A DNA stretch of 64,000 nt, from the NCBI GenBank assembly GCA_003254925.1, contig QANZ01053547.1, forward strand, positions 92,690-156,689. Direction: 5' to 3'. The notes beneath the pieces are model-generated. The model had not been told where the DNA came from, searched no databases, and saw only the letters and a program-made list of their open reading frames with translations. The position numbers were made by a program, and so were the translations under genes. Below are positions 41,498-54,920 of the stretch, one piece after another. The stretch is from Chamaecrista fasciculata (taxonomy: Eukaryota > Streptophyta > Magnoliopsida > Fabales > Fabaceae). Position 1 is the stretch's first letter; each line of letters begins with the position of its first letter.

Positions 41498-44400
41498 CAG
41501 GAGTAGCAGCAGCAACAACAACAGAAGAAGAAGCAAAGAGAAGGATGAGATGTTTTGAGAAAAGCGTGAGAGAAAGAAGGGACAAAGAAAATAAGACGAC
41601 AGTCGCAGATGTGACGATTATGCTCTTTTCCTTTCTCCCAACCTCCTTTTTATATTTTTTTTCATGCTTCATATTGTTTGCTGTTTGGGAAAGACATTCA
41701 TTCAATTTTTTAAATAGAAAGTCATTCAATATTAAATATAGGGTCAAATCCTGTGAATTTTTCAATGCTCAACCGTGCACATTAAGAATTTTATAGCATC
41801 GTTTTTTTTATTATTTGCTGCTAATATAAAGTACCAAGTGCCGACAGATTAAGAGTACGTTAAAACATTATCGTTAATTATATTTGGCACAACTGAATTT
41901 TTAATATACATCGAAAGTCGCTTTATCGAAAATAAAATATAGCTCCAAAATATGGATTGGTATATTTGCTTTTTGTCTGTGGAAAATATTGGGTCCACCC
42001 ACTTGGCTTTATTTGGCAAAGGAGAATTAAGAAGGAATTGAAATGCAGAGAATCCAGTCATGAACCTCTCAACTATAAATGTGGCTATGGGCTATGGCTC
42101 AAACTTCAAATGGAAGTTATTTTTATATATGGATATTAACTAATAACGACCATCCCATATATTTCAAATATGTTTATTTGCATTCTTATTTTTGGTGATT
42201 TGATTTAACCATCTATTTATTGAAACGGATTTAGTCATTTTTTTTTAGTGTTCTCAATAATTTGAGATGAATAAGATCAAATATAGTAATATACAGAACA
42301 AATATGTGTAATAATCTGAATGAGAAGATTCATCGCCTCGTTCCTTATAATCAGAATGTTGAGCCATATTCAATGGATTTTGGTGCTGGTTAGTCTGGTA
42401 GATATAACATCACCATCTATCAATTAAAAACTAAAAAATTAAGACTTGATTAAATTTAAATGCTGGCTTGACTATTTAAAATTTTAAATGAAAGTAGTAA
42501 TGAGACAGATTTACGGTTTAGAGCAAAAGCAAGTGTTTATTTTGTGTCTTTAAAAATTATTTGACAAAGTATATTTTTAAAAATTACTTCAAAAGTAGAA
42601 AAATTATTTTAAAAGGTTATTTTTAAAAAACTACTATTAAATGTATTGCATTAAATGAGAAAAAAAAAATATTACTTATGAAAATTGATTCTTTTCTATA
42701 TTTCTCATAATTTTCAGAATACAAAGCATTTCATTTATTTCCATTTTTTAAATTTCAAAAATAGAATCATATTTTTTTTACCTTTTAACAAATATTCTAA
42801 AAAGTTATGTCATAAACAATTTTATTGACTTAAAAATAAATGTCCATAAATAGAATCAAATGTGCCCAAATTATTGGGTCATTTTCTTTATATTAACTAA
42901 TAACTATTAAGATTTTTTTTTTTAGACAGACTATTAAGAATTTAACATTGTCGTTTTTTTTGGCCATTGAACATTGTCGTTGCTTGAAAATTGAAATGAA
43001 TGGGTAGCGCCTCCCATAGCGAAATGACAACGTCCACAAGGCACAAGTTGTAAAATCATCCTTGAGCAGATTTGTCAACTAGAGCTAATAAAAATATTTA
43101 TTTTAAATTGATTTTATATGTTATCATATTTTTTCACTATTAGTCATTTATTATTAAATGTGGTTTTATACCTCTCATTTAATAAAATCATATTTTATAT
43201 GTTATCAATCATATTTATTTTAAATAGAAATATATGTTTAATTTCACTATTTTTTTAAAATGAGCGGTAAACTTTTGAGATTCAATTCTACCTCACTTAC
43301 TTACGGATCTAATGAAATAAAAAAAATTCATAAAAAATAATATTTTAATTTTAAATTTGTCGTATTAAAACTTGAAATATAAAAAATACAATCATATTCA
43401 AAAGTTAAAAATTAAAAATAAAAAAATTATAAAAATATGTGAAACTAATCTAAAGACTAATGTGAGTATTCAACCTTTATAAAAATTAAATAATAGTCAA
43501 TTTAACTCTATGTGTGTGCCATCGTTGATTAAAAAAAATTTAATTACTTAGGTGTCAAAATTGAAATCCAGTATCATATGGAAACATCATTTATCAAATT
43601 TTTTGTACTACTAGCATTCCAGTATTTAAAATTTTACGAAAAACAAATTAAATTACTTATTAAAATATTAATAAGTATGCGCAACATACGTACCCGATCG
43701 AGGCCATAAAGTAAATTTTAATAAAGGAGTATGTACAGTGGAAGGATAAGCATACATATAGTTGCAGCAATTGAGAAATGGTGAGTAATAATAATTATGA
43801 TTTTAATAAAGTAGGAAAAGTAGAGTAAGTGGAATGTGATTCAAGAAATGCAATAAGCGAAGAAGACAGATGAGCTATAAAACTGCGTTTGTGGTGCGTC
43901 TTTTAAAAACACTAATTTGGAATGAGACTTTGAAGTTACCCTTCGCCTAATTTCATGGTACCCTGCATGCAAAGTTGCCGTACAACACTACTGTTTCACT
44001 CGACAACCTTGAATTGAATTTTCATGTCTTTATCAAAACGTGAATGCCATGGGAGGCCCATATGCTTGATGTTTCATATGAATATCACGAGTGTTGTTAC
44101 TAATACCAAAATGTCCCACGTTAAAAAAAAATAAAATAGAAAGACGTTTAAGGGTATATAATGTGAGAGAACGTTATACAAAATTATCTTAAGATTTTTA
44201 GACAAATGATATCTTCCAATTTTTTTGTTTTTTATATAAGTCTAACAATCTATCACACAAATTTAAATGAAGAGTATCACATTTCAACTTTGTTTCAGAT
44301 GGTAGAGACTCATTTATTTTTAGTGTCCGGAATTCGAATCCTGAGTTTGAATATATAACAACCTTTAAATTTTAGGTCAATTCTACTAAGATGCGTACAA

Positions 44401-46248
44401 GTTATCGAGGAAATTAATTACTATTATGTCAATTTTGTGTTTGGGTTTGTCCATTAAAAGTCCCACATCGGTGGGAATAAGAAGAGAGACGATGAGATGC
44501 TTGTATAAATAGGGGTGAGATATGAGCCTTTAACTCACTACAACTTACATAAATATCCTGGCTCAAAGGGTGTAATGTAGTTTAGATAGTTGTGTGCCAT
44601 TTGTGAGTGAAAATTTATATTTTTCTTTAGTCAAAATTTTATTGAGGAGGGTTTAGGGTTTATGGTGAGACAAATAGTAAAGTTTATCTCTGTAGGACTG
44701 TGAAATAGGTCCTGAGGCATATTGAAGAGATTTTGTAACTTTTTCGTTTAAAAATTATAAATTGTGAAGTTTATCTCAGTAATACTGTGAAATAAGTCTT
44801 AAATCACTGAAACACAATTTTTGTGTTTGGTTCTCTGTTTTTCCTTCCTTGATTTGTAGAGCGGGCTGCCCTTCCTCCCAACAATAACTTTTATAACTAA
44901 AAATAAAAACTATGCTGCACCTAAATCTGTACGCGTTCTCCACGTGACAAAAATTTGGTAAATGTCATACTTTGTAACTTCTATAGTCTACAGTTCGCTT
45001 ACAAATTCGGTGTGTCCAGGGTGTAGCACAAGTTTAACCAAAGTTAGAGTTAAGCTAGAATATGTTATTCCCAACTAAATTCAATGATCCAAAATCAATG
45101 TAACTTAACGTAGTGGATTAGTTTAATTTTGGCCACTGAATCCAAATTAATTCAAATGGTTACATGCTATTCTTTAGAACTGTTAAATGATCTCAATTCT
45201 GCGGATTGATTCATTGTTCTGGAGAGATTGAATAGAGCTAAACAGATAAACTCATAGCGAAAACGTATTGGAAAAGAAGAAGAAATTGAACTTGCTTATA
45301 AGTGGGTAATTTTGCCCTGCCCTATAGTAAGTGTCGGTGCATTTGATAATACTACTCATATTTACATGTTAAATTTACTTTTTCTTTAAAAATTTGTTTG
45401 AAATCGTGTGTGTGATAACAGTGTGAGCGACAACATTGTTAGAGAGTATCAAGTTACCAGTGTGATATTTACATGTTAAATTCTTCTTCTCTCGACAGAT
45501 GCTATGCTACTCTAACGAGTCCCCTCTACCATTCTCTTAAATCAAGTAATACTTATCAAGTACCGCCAACCATATATAATTGATGTTGGGTATAAATCAA
45601 AATCTTTGTGGGGTATGATTGTACAATAATTTTCGGTCTATTCATCTCCTTCAAATTTTCTAATATAAGTAAATGGTATAATAAAATATTGACTACGTAG
45701 TAATTATGAAAGCTCAAGTGTGGGTAATAAATTATTACAATAGGGCTTAAAATGATAGAAATTGGGATTAGAAGAACCTAAATAATAAATACCATGCTAA
45801 TATTAGGAAAAAAGCTGCAAATAAAAAGGATAAGTAGAAAAAACAAGAATGGCATAAAAAGTTTCCATATTTTTACTGTTTGAGCCTCTAAAAAACTTGG
45901 AGTTCTAGTGCATGCATATATATTCATCATTTATGAACATTACATAATGATCCATTGGACTGCCAGCTCAATGGTATGAGCAGGCAACATACTATTAGGA
46001 AATACTATTAGGAAATGATGATTCATTTATGAAAACACCCGTTGAAAAATTCCACTGAGGATTTCGTAAGGTTTCTTTCAACACCCCAATTACATTGACT
46101 AGTCGACGAAGTTGAAGGGTATTTTTATCGATCGACCAACAACAGAGTCATGATCAACAACACAACAGTGTAATAATGCAAGTAATAGCTGCTACCTTGA
46201 TACTGACCTATACATATATGAGTTACAATTGGACTCTCTCCTGGTGAT
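41498..46248. other. Receptor leader/promoter and AT-rich gene-free region
   Basis: 41498 to about 41640 is the probable leader exon and promoter of the receptor gene (minus strand, CTG/GTT-rich). Beyond it I see no gene. The only clear element is an old LTR (44438-44883). Confidence -1.
44438..44883 (+). mobile_element. Solo LTR (degraded)
   Basis: Begins TGTTTGGG and ends CCCAACA. It contains the phrase AAAGTCCCACATCGGTGGGA near the start and a promoter TATAAATAGG. It shares this layout, and phrases such as GAGATATGAGC and ATTGAGGAGGGTTT, with the LTR at 54554-54920. No matching 5-bp target duplication is seen, so it is older or end-trimmed. Confidence -1.
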
Positions 46249-46257
46249 TATAAAAGG
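46249..46257 (+). promoter_or_regulatory. TATA box, EXORDIUM-like gene
   Basis: TATAAAAGG lies 66 bp before the preferred ATG at 46323, a strong consensus match with a short leader. It makes the upstream ATG at 46266 unlikely, since transcription would begin at about 46280. Confidence -1.
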
Positions 46258-46322
46258 GGCACGCATTGATCAGTGCATCACACACCAATATTTGTCAGTT
46301 TCAGAGATTACAATACATTGCC

Positions 46323-47285
46323 ATGACCACCATGCTATACAAAACCTTGTTATTTCCTCTCATCTTTGCCTTTAGTTACACTGCCTCTTTTGCATTTACC
46401 CAAAGCCAACATCAATCTTATGCTTTGTCTTCCACCACCACCATCCTTAAGTACCATGGAGGTCCCATCCTCAACACACCCAGAGGTATCAATATTTACC
46501 TCCTCTGGTATGGAGCATTCTCTCGAGCAAACACAGCTTCCATTACTGATTTCTTTTCTTCCTTCAATACTCTTCTTCCCCACCAAGAAGAGCCTAGTGT
46601 GGGAAAATGGTGGAGAACACTCCATTCATACCATGACAGGTCTGGAAAATCAGTACCTACAAGTGTTAGACTTGTCAAACAAGTAGGAGACTTGTACTCA
46701 CTAGGGAAGAGCATCAAGCGTGCCCAAATAGCCACACTCATCAAGAACAAGATATCAACCAAGATATTCCCATTAGATTCTAATGGAGTTTACTTGGTTT
46801 TGACTGCTAAAGATGTAAACGTGGAGCGATTCTGTATGGGGTCATGTGGCTTCCATGATAGCATATTAGCTTCTGCAAACACAAGAGTTGTGTATGGTCA
46901 TGTGGGTAACCCATTGGTTCAGTGTCCTGGCATGTGTGCATGGCCTTATGCGATTCCAGAATACGGACCATTACGGAAGCCTCTTGTGGCTCCTAATGGC
47001 GTAGACAGTGATGGTATGATTATTAATATTGGGGCTATATTGGTAGGAGCTGTCACTAACCCTTATAAAACAGGGTACTTTCAAGGGGATGCCTTGGTAC
47101 CACTAGAAGCAGTAACAGCATGTTCCGGAGTTTTTGGTGCTCGTGCTTATCCAGGATATCCAGGTGATTTGCTTTGGAGTAAGACTAGCAACGCAAGCTA
47201 TAACGTACACGGTGTCAATGCTAGGAAATTCCTTCTTCCTGCTATATGGGACATCAAGAGTTTCAACTGTAAGGTTATTGCATGA
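46323..47285 (+). CDS. EXORDIUM-like secreted protein (phosphate-induced protein 1 family)
   Basis: An intronless gene of 320 residues from the ATG at 46323, which begins the signal peptide MTTMLYKTLLFPLIFAFSYT; an in-frame ATG at 46266 lies too close to the TATA box. The mature part matches the EXO/PHI-1 family throughout: LKYHGGPIL near the start, the INIYLLWYG strand, SVGKWWRTL, VYLVLTAKDV, the Cys-rich FCMGSCGFHDS and NPLVQCPGMCAWPY, then GAVTNPYKTGYFQGD and ACSGVFGARAYPGYPGDLL, ending with YNVHGVNARKFLLPAIWD. These apoplastic proteins are linked to brassinosteroid-dependent growth and carbon-starvation responses; the biochemical activity is unknown. Complete, with no missing motif. Which EXO/EXL paralogue it is cannot be told here. 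Confidence -1.
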   Translation: MTTMLYKTLLFPLIFAFSYTASFAFTQSQHQSYALSSTTTILKYHGGPILNTPRGINIYLLWYGAFSRANTASITDFFSSFNTLLPHQEEPSVGKWWRTLHSYHDRSGKSVPTSVRLVKQVGDLYSLGKSIKRAQIATLIKNKISTKIFPLDSNGVYLVLTAKDVNVERFCMGSCGFHDSILASANTRVVYGHVGNPLVQCPGMCAWPYAIPEYGPLRKPLVAPNGVDSDGMIINIGAILVGAVTNPYKTGYFQGDALVPLEAVTACSGVFGARAYPGYPGDLLWSKTSNASYNVHGVNARKFLLPAIWDIKSFNCKVIA

Positions 47286-48076
47286 TATTCAAGCGTATTG
47301 TAATAATGAGTAAACGAAGTTGAGCCACAATGGGTGTTTTATATGGTAATATTCACTAATAATACATATTTTAATAAACTACAATTAATATCTCAATGTA
47401 AGTCATTGGTGTGGTCTGAAAGCATGTTTCGTTATCCATGGTGAATTTGGCGAGAAATCAACTACAATGAATCTGCCTTCCTGTAGTTTTCACTAAAGTC
47501 GCTGTCTTTGCTAAAACGTCTGTCATAAAAATTACTTTGTCCTGCAAAATAAGTACTTAACAGTACAAGTACAAAAAATAGTACCAGCAAATAGTTCAAT
47601 TTTTAATTTCCTTCTAAGATCGCTTTAGCTGCTAGAGCACTGACCATGTAATGCATCTAGCCATCCCAGATGAATCATTGATTGTTCCGTCAGTATCAAA
47701 TAATAGACAACTCAGCAGGGAACCATCTGCACGTATATACTTGGGACACGTCTATACGTGATAAACATTACATAAGTTTCCAAATAGTTAAGATTCATAT
47801 TTTCGGTGCAAGTAAAAGAGTAAAGAAGAAATGGGGGCCAGGGAGACAAAAGTTTTCCTTTATTTGGGTAAGTAACTTCATTTCATTGTTTCCTTACAAA
47901 TTTGGAGGGACTCCTCCCTCAAGAATATCAATTCCCGAAGTCAAAATTGTGCTTATTAAATCATTATCTCCTAATCCAATCGAAGTATAACGTTGAAAAT
48001 AATACTTCAACGTAGCATATGGCAAAAAAAAAAAAAGGAACTGTCCTTCTAACGTCCGAAAAATTCTATATGCCGA
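47286..48076. other. Intergenic between convergent EXORDIUM-like and fumarase genes
   Basis: 3' flanks of both genes. No element or gene is recognised. Confidence -1.
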
Positions 48077-51000
48077 TCAATCACTTGGGCCAAGCATTTT
48101 CTCAGGTACCACAAGACTGTCAAATTCTTCAGAGGTCAGTACTCCAAGCTTCAACGCAGCTTTCTGCACCATCAGTTTAAATCAATTTAAATATGAGTCA
48201 AGTGGTAAGGCAGCCAAGAATGCCATACAGAAATCCTTTACAAAGGCATCAATTACTTAATATAAACATCTTAGGGGATCAATAACGGACCGAACCATTG
48301 CGCCAAACCAATGCCATAGTTTATATTGTTATTCCAAAAATATTTGCACAAGTTCAAATAAAATAATTTAATTTGTTCAGAAATAATGTCAGTAGATAAT
48401 ATAATAAAACTTCTATGTATACATCAAGAGAGACAGCACATAAGATAAATAGAATTTCAGAAATAACAAGGCATTATCACCTTAAGAGTGGTCCCCTCTT
48501 TGTGGGCCGTCTTGGCAACCGCTGCAGCATTGTCATATCCAATTTTCTGGAATGGAAGCATTAAAGCAATTATAAAAAGAACGTGAAATGAAATGTAAGG
48601 AGTTACATAATTTCAGACAAGTGGGAACTTACTGGGTTCAAAGAAGTGACGAGCATTAGTGACTGCAAGGTGGTTTAAAATTAAAAAAAGAAAAAAAGAA
48701 AAAAAATTAGCATTGGATTATAACTTATAAGATAAGACTTTAAAAAAGATTGTTAATAAGAAAATAAATTAACTCACCTCATGCAATAATTTTGAAATTC
48801 TTTCCCTGTTAGCTTGAATGCCTCTTACGCAATTCTTTTCAAAGGAAGCTGATGCATCTCCGAGCAGTCTTTGTGACTGTCAATAAGAAATAACAGTAAT
48901 TTTATATAAGAGTATCTACAGGTAATATTGTAGGTTATTTTGTTCCATACTTCCATATAATCACATTATAGGATCAACAACAAAAAAACCACATTATTTC
49001 CTTACAGGCTCCAGTGGACATGTTCGCACCATGACCAATGATCACCATCAAATATACTATATAGCAAATACGGGAACAAAAGAACTTTAAAAAATAAGGG
49101 GGCTCAAAATGCCTTATAAATGATGTACCTAAGATATTCTACGACATCCACATTTCACAGAAGAAACAAGGAGTTACTAACTTCCACACCAAGTGAATCT
49201 AACTTGTACGAATAAGTGGCAGACAGGATGAATCTTTTAAGGTATAAAGTGAAAAAATATATCAATTTCCTTTAGATAAAGTTAACCTAAGATCCAAAAG
49301 CAGTTCACTGATGCTGAGCCTTGACTGATTTAGCATTGCTTTAATCTTTATATGTTAAGTAATATGAGTCAAAGGCCAACTTCAACAAAAGGTCCATATT
49401 TAACTAAAGTAATTTGTAAATGGAAGAGTTGACATAAAAAGAAAGTGGGGTTGAAACATACATGAAGGAGAGCACTTGCAATCATTGGCTTATATACATT
49501 GAGCTCAAAATGACCATTTGATCCGCCCACTGTGATAGCTACATGGTTTCCCATGACCTGTAAATTAAAAGAAATTGTAAATTATGACTTTAATCCAAAA
49601 GATAAATCACTAAAGAGCTCAAAAAACATGAGAACTAAGAAGAAGCACTATGTCTCCAAACATACTACATACGGCTTCCGAATCAGTACTAAAGTGGTCA
49701 TATTGCTATCAAATGAAGTGAGTTGAAGTTTACCTGTGCACAGACCATCGTCAGGGCCTCACACTGAGTAGGGTTAACCTTTCCCTGAATAGAATAAGAT
49801 AAAGTGTTACAGTCCAATCTTAATTGAAGACAAATAAACTTAAGAAAGAGGCTTGTTTCGGTAACAAATGTGTTAGCAAGGCATGAGGATCTCACAGGCA
49901 TAATACTGCTTCCTGGTTCGTTTTCAGGAAGAATGAGTTCACCAAGGCCACAACGAGGACCACTATAACAGGAAAAAACATAGTGAGAACCCACAAAAGG
50001 ATAAATTGAAAAAAAGCAATTCATAGAGATCCAGATTCTAGGTCTGAACCTTCCCAATAAACGTATATCATTTGCAATCTTCATCAATGAAACTGCAACT
50101 GTGTTTAGGGCTCCACTAGTTTCAACAAAAGCATCATGTGCTGCCTGCAAAATGAGAATATAAAGTTAAGAATAGTACAATATTTTGCCACACCTGATGC
50201 AAGAATAATTAAACAAACTAATCAAACGAAACTGGCATAAAACAGAGTAAGAACAAGATAAATAATTTGTTTCAACAAACAAACCAAGGCCTCAAACTTG
50301 TTTTCTGCTGTGACAAAAGGCAGGTTTGTTTCCTCAGCCACTGCTGCTGCTATCTTGACATCGAACCTATATATCAGCCAAAAAACAACCTTAGCTTAAA
50401 CCTAATTTACTAAAAGGAGTAAATGCACATATTCTCTATAACTTACACAGATCAGGTATTAATTTTCAAGTTTAACATGACTTCATAAGCATTTTCCTAG
50501 AGACACTGCCATTTTGAAAGTACAAGCAAAGGTAATTTTAAACAACTACATACTAATGTTCTAAACAAATGTCCATGTGCACAGACAGGCATTGCTAAGC
50601 AAACATTTCATCATATTCGTTTTGTATTGAATTGTTTGAGAAATAAGACCAGGCCTGAAGAAAAGCATGTATCCAATTGAGCAATAAGCCAAATAAATAA
50701 AGGAAGGAAAGTTACAACTTTTTATAGTCACTTTAGTTGACAACACAGACCAAGGTTGAGATTTTTAAAATACATAACGAACTAAAGTAAACAAAAATAA
50801 ACAATATTACAATTGCATAGCAACCATAATCATACTTACCCCTTCTTTGTATTCAATCCAGTACCAACAGCTGTTCCGCCCTGGGCAAGCTGCTCAATAT
50901 CTCTAATCAGTTAGAACTCTAAAAACAAGTGAATGAAAATTAGTTAATGTTTGTGCTCAAAAGTCTAACCTGATACATGCGAGGAAGAGTGCCAATCACT

Positions 51001-53358
51001 CGATCAATTCCATATTTCACCTGTAGATTAAGGAAAAAAAACAACAAGAAATCACTCCTATCATATATCCATTCAACAACAACAGTGTAGACAACATAAC
51101 AAGAGGTAAATAGGCTTACTTGTGTAGTATAGCCACTAAACTCCTGCCCAAGTGTCAATGGGGTTGCATCTTGTGTATGGGTACGCCCAATCTTCACAAT
51201 ATCTTTGAATTCAACAGACTGGTCAATTGGGGGGAAAAAGGGATATTAATGGAGATATAACAGATACAACAATAAGTGCCTCAGATGTAAAGTATATGAA
51301 GAAGTCTGTGAAGGAAAAAGCTAGAGGGGTCTCTGAAATGTTACTAGATACAACGACACATTAGCCAATACAGATGGCAGAGGTTCAAGACAAAGGAAAA
51401 TTGACAGAGAGATTCAGAGAAAACCACAATTTCAGAATAGAATAAGAAAAATTATCATGCAAGAATGCATCCAAGGTTTGGAACAGACGAATGTAGGATT
51501 GAAAAATTGAATGAATCCTAAAATGGTCACAATACTAGAATGATACCAAACGAAACCACCTCAATTTGTCCTGTAAATCATAGATTCAGATGAAGGACAC
51601 AAAGACTTGTTGGGCCAAAAGCATATTATTTGAAATCCAATTTCACTGGACTGACTTGAAAGTGTTTTTGGTAACCTAAAATGTATGCAATACATCACTA
51701 TGGGACATGTAGCAGGAGTAAGACTGCAATCTACCCATCACGATATAATTTGTTTAAACTTTTAAGTACGAACTAGAAACCAAATTATCAAACCTTTGCG
51801 TGTAGTGAAGAATGTAATGTTTTCAACTTTGGAATTAGTCTTGAATTTATTTCTGATGCAGCTGCAATGTGCATCACCTGGAGTGATAAATAAAAGTAAA
51901 CATATCAGATTCCAGAAAAAAAAATATTCGTCTTTTCAACAAGACAACGACAATTGATAAAGAAGGTTGACACATGACAGCAGCAGCATAAAAGGACCAG
52001 ACAATTATTATTACCTTTAAATATAAGGTTAACAACCCAATTTAATTGGTTATATAGGAAATTAAAGTGATGAGATCATAAAAAAGAACAAAAACTTACA
52101 GTTGGGAATGTATCATTAGAAGATTGTGATCTATTGACATGGTCATTCGGGTGCACAAACTTTTCACCACGCTTATGGCCAAGAATCTCCGCTGCTCTGT
52201 TTGCAATAACCTGTAAAAACAGGGCAACACTTTTTAACATATGTCACTGCAATAATTGAATAGATGCAACTTAAATCAAACAAATTATCCGTGTACAGGA
52301 CTACACAAAATCCTTGAAAAAAAAAACTGCTTATATGCCATGATGAATAAACTTCAGAATTATTCCAAAGAAAACAAAAAATAAATGCACTTATATTGTG
52401 GGTAATTAATTATTTTTCATAGAATGACTATACAGTATACACTGTAATTATAAGTCCATCAGGTTTGATATAGTATTCGAATCAGAGCACTGACCTCGTT
52501 AGCATTCATGTTGCTTTGGGTGCCACTGCCAGTTTGCCATACAACGAGTGGAAAATGATCATTTAGCTTTCCCTCGGCTACTTCTTGTGCTGCTTGCATT
52601 ATAGCTTTCCCAATGGTGGGATCAAGGCCATATTCCATATTCACCTGCATTAGAAGTATGAGAGACCTCTTAGTTGAGCCAAGGATAATCAAACGACAGA
52701 TATTAGCAGAGCCAAACGATCAAGAATGAAAACTCAAGTTAATGGAGGAATCATGTTGTAGCCCACACTCAACAAACCGAAAACACAATCGAATACTCAA
52801 CAGTCATAAGTTAAAAACGAAATAAATGCTAAAAGAACATATAGGGGAAACGACAAGCAAGTATGCATTCGTTCTATGGAATTATAGTGGGAATTAATAA
52901 CTGGAAATATATCTATATCTGACGAAAGCAGTAAAGGGATAAATTTGAAGAAGAGGGCAACCTTAGCAGCAGCTTTTTTTAAGATGCCAAAGGCACGAAT
53001 AATGGGTTCAGGCATCCGCTCACGCTCGCCACCGATATCGAAATTTTGCAACGATCTTTGAGTTTGTGCCCCCCATAACCTAACAGAAACAAGAAATCAT
53101 ACCGCATTAATAAGAGGGGAAAGAAATTAAGCATTAGATTCTCTTCAAAAAGTGAACTAGAAGAAATTTTGATGAGTAGTAAGGAATCAAAAAGAAAACG
53201 AACTTGTCGGATGGAACTTGAATTGGTCCAAAGGTATCTCTTTCTTCTCTAAACGAAGTAGAATAGGATCTGGAAGAGGAAGCAAAACGCAAGGCCAACG
53301 CAAGCTGCGACGTCGTTGATCCACCCGATAAACGCCGGGAAAGTACGTAAAGGGCCAT
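48077..53358 (-). CDS. FUM1: Fumarate hydratase, class II, mitochondrial
   Basis: Hydrates fumarate to malate in the TCA cycle; a homotetramer in the mitochondrial matrix. Seventeen coding exons from the 5' end: 53204-53358, 52962-53079, 52495-52644, 52100-52210, 51794-51877, 51120-51218, 50970-51020, 50840-50889, 50285-50366, 50050-50144, 49896-49962, 49734-49784, 49462-49557, 48778-48876, 48633-48662, 48481-48546, 48077-48163; total 496 residues. The N-terminus ([20 protein letters not shown], rich in Ser/Arg) is a typical mitochondrial presequence. Key motifs: [29 protein letters not shown] with the active-site His, and the superfamily signature [15 protein letters not shown] (about 349-363), ending PEKMLGPSD. 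An upstream in-frame ATG (53409) is less likely, because MALY begins the conserved presequence. Every intron keeps phase. Intact. Confidence -1.
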
Positions 53359-53745
53359 CTTCGACTCTTTGGAATTAGGATGCAATATGGAAATTTGAGT
53401 CTGAAACAAAATTGAAGTCGCCGGAGATAGAGAAGTCGGATTTCGGACAGTGTGATGGAGATTGATAATATAATGGAGCTTAGGTCAGCTTCAACGAAAC
53501 AAAATCATGGGCGGTGGACACGTGGCGCCTTTTTATTGGACTATTGGTGAATCTGTTTTCCACTTTTTCTTGTTATCTTTTGGGTTCTTTCTCGTCGCTG
53601 GAAATTTGGGGCTTGTTTAGACCAAGAAATGCCAAATTAGTTAGGTGCTTGATCGTTCATGGTAGGATAGTTAATACTTTATACTTGTTTATGCAATAGA
53701 AGTAACAGTATGGTAATTTTACTACGAGAAATTTACCAAAAAGGT
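53359..53745. other. Fumarase 5' flank
   Basis: Upstream sequence of fumarase up to the gap. No clear TATA box is seen, which is usual for housekeeping genes. Confidence -1.
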
Positions 53746-53965
53746 NNNNNNNNNNNNNNNNNNNNNNNNNNNNNNNNNNNNNNNNNNNNNNNNNNNNNNN
53801 NNNNNNNNNNNNNNNNNNNNNNNNNNNNNNNNNNNNNNNNNNNNNNNNNNNNNNNNNNNNNNNNNNNNNNNNNNNNNNNNNNNNNNNNNNNNNNNNNNNN
53901 NNNNNNNNNNNNNNNNNNNNNNNNNNNNNNNNNNNNNNNNNNNNNNNNNNNNNNNNNNNNNNNNN
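53746..53965. other. Assembly gap (220 N)
   Basis: Unsequenced; followed by a poly-A run. Confidence -1.
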
Positions 53966-54059
53966 AAAAAAAAAACTTATTATGACTGATGATGTATTAA
54001 TCAAATTACATTTGAAAAGTTTCTACTTTTTAATATAGTACCTCGATATATATATATAT

Positions 54060-54251
54060 TAGGGTCCTTCTAGCATGTGTCCTTAGGGTACATGTTAAGG
54101 TTTTTTTTATTGATCAAAGTGAGTTTTCAAACATTAAAAATTATCTTTTAAATGAATTTTCGTAGATTTTAAGATATGAGATGTTTTATTAACTAATCAG
54201 AAAAAACCTTAAAATATACCTTAAGGGCACATGCTAAATAAATCCTACGAG
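54060..54251. mobile_element. MITE-like inverted repeat
   Basis: The left end TAGGGTCCTTCTAGCATGTG then TCCTTAGGG is inverted at the right end (CCTTAAGGGCACATGCTAAA then TAAATCCTA). Inner arms also pair (TTAAGGTTTTTT against AAAAAACCTTAA). Target duplication is unclear. A fragment like it lies near 2240-2275. Confidence -1.
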
Positions 54252-54553
54252 TATATATTATTGTTGATGTTGATTGGAAAAATAAACAGAAGTTTGCTAA
54301 AAACAAAGTAATTCACGAAATAAATCCCAAAGGCCAGAAAACCAATGAAACAACGTGGGACCAGATACACTGAGAAGGGTCCCCTCGAACATGTTTTTTT
54401 TTGGTCCAATCCTCGCCCATGTTGATTTTGAGGGATGTTATATTACAGAACACGATACTGCTGGAAATTATAATGGATCCCTCAACTAAATTTTTATTTT
54501 TTTTTTTGAAAGAAAAGTAGTCCAATTTCTCTGCAAAGATTGGCCCATATCGG

Positions 54554-54920
54554 TGTTGGGCGGAAGCGCAACCCACACAAGAAATAAAAGAAGAGGAAAC
54601 GGAGAAACGAACACAAAACTTTAACGTGGTTCGGTGCCTCAAGACCTACTCCACGATCCCCCTCTGGGACAAAATTCACTATTTGTAATTTTTGCACGGA
54701 AAAATTACAAACCCTCCTCAATACAATTTTTGACCGAAGAAAATTGCAAACCCTCTCTCAAAAATGACTCACAACTACCCAAACCTCAATACACCCATTA
54801 GGATTTCTATGTAAGTTGTGGTGCCTTAGAAGCTCATATCTCACTCATATTTATACAAGCCTCACACCCCCTCAATGTTTTTCCCAACCGATGTGGGACT
54901 TTCAATCACTAAGCCCAACA
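54554..54920 (-). mobile_element. Solo LTR with exact 5-bp target duplication
   Basis: Bounded by TGTTGGGC and GCCCAACA, 367 bp, with atcgg on both sides (54549-54553 and 54921-54925). Read on the minus strand it starts TGTTGGGCTTAGTG, has AAAGTCCCACATCGGTTGGG and a TATAAATATG promoter. No internal retrotransposon region remains on either side, so it is a solo LTR from intra-element recombination. Confidence -1.

Noticed and set aside
45955-46010. tRNA-like phrase CCAGCTCAATGGTATGAGC.
   Set aside because: Resembles a D-arm/A-box only; no B box, anticodon arm or acceptor stem could be found.
46266-46322. Upstream in-frame ATG for the EXORDIUM-like protein.
   Set aside because: It lies about 10 bp after the TATA box, so it would precede the transcription start; the ATG at 46323 begins a proper signal peptide.
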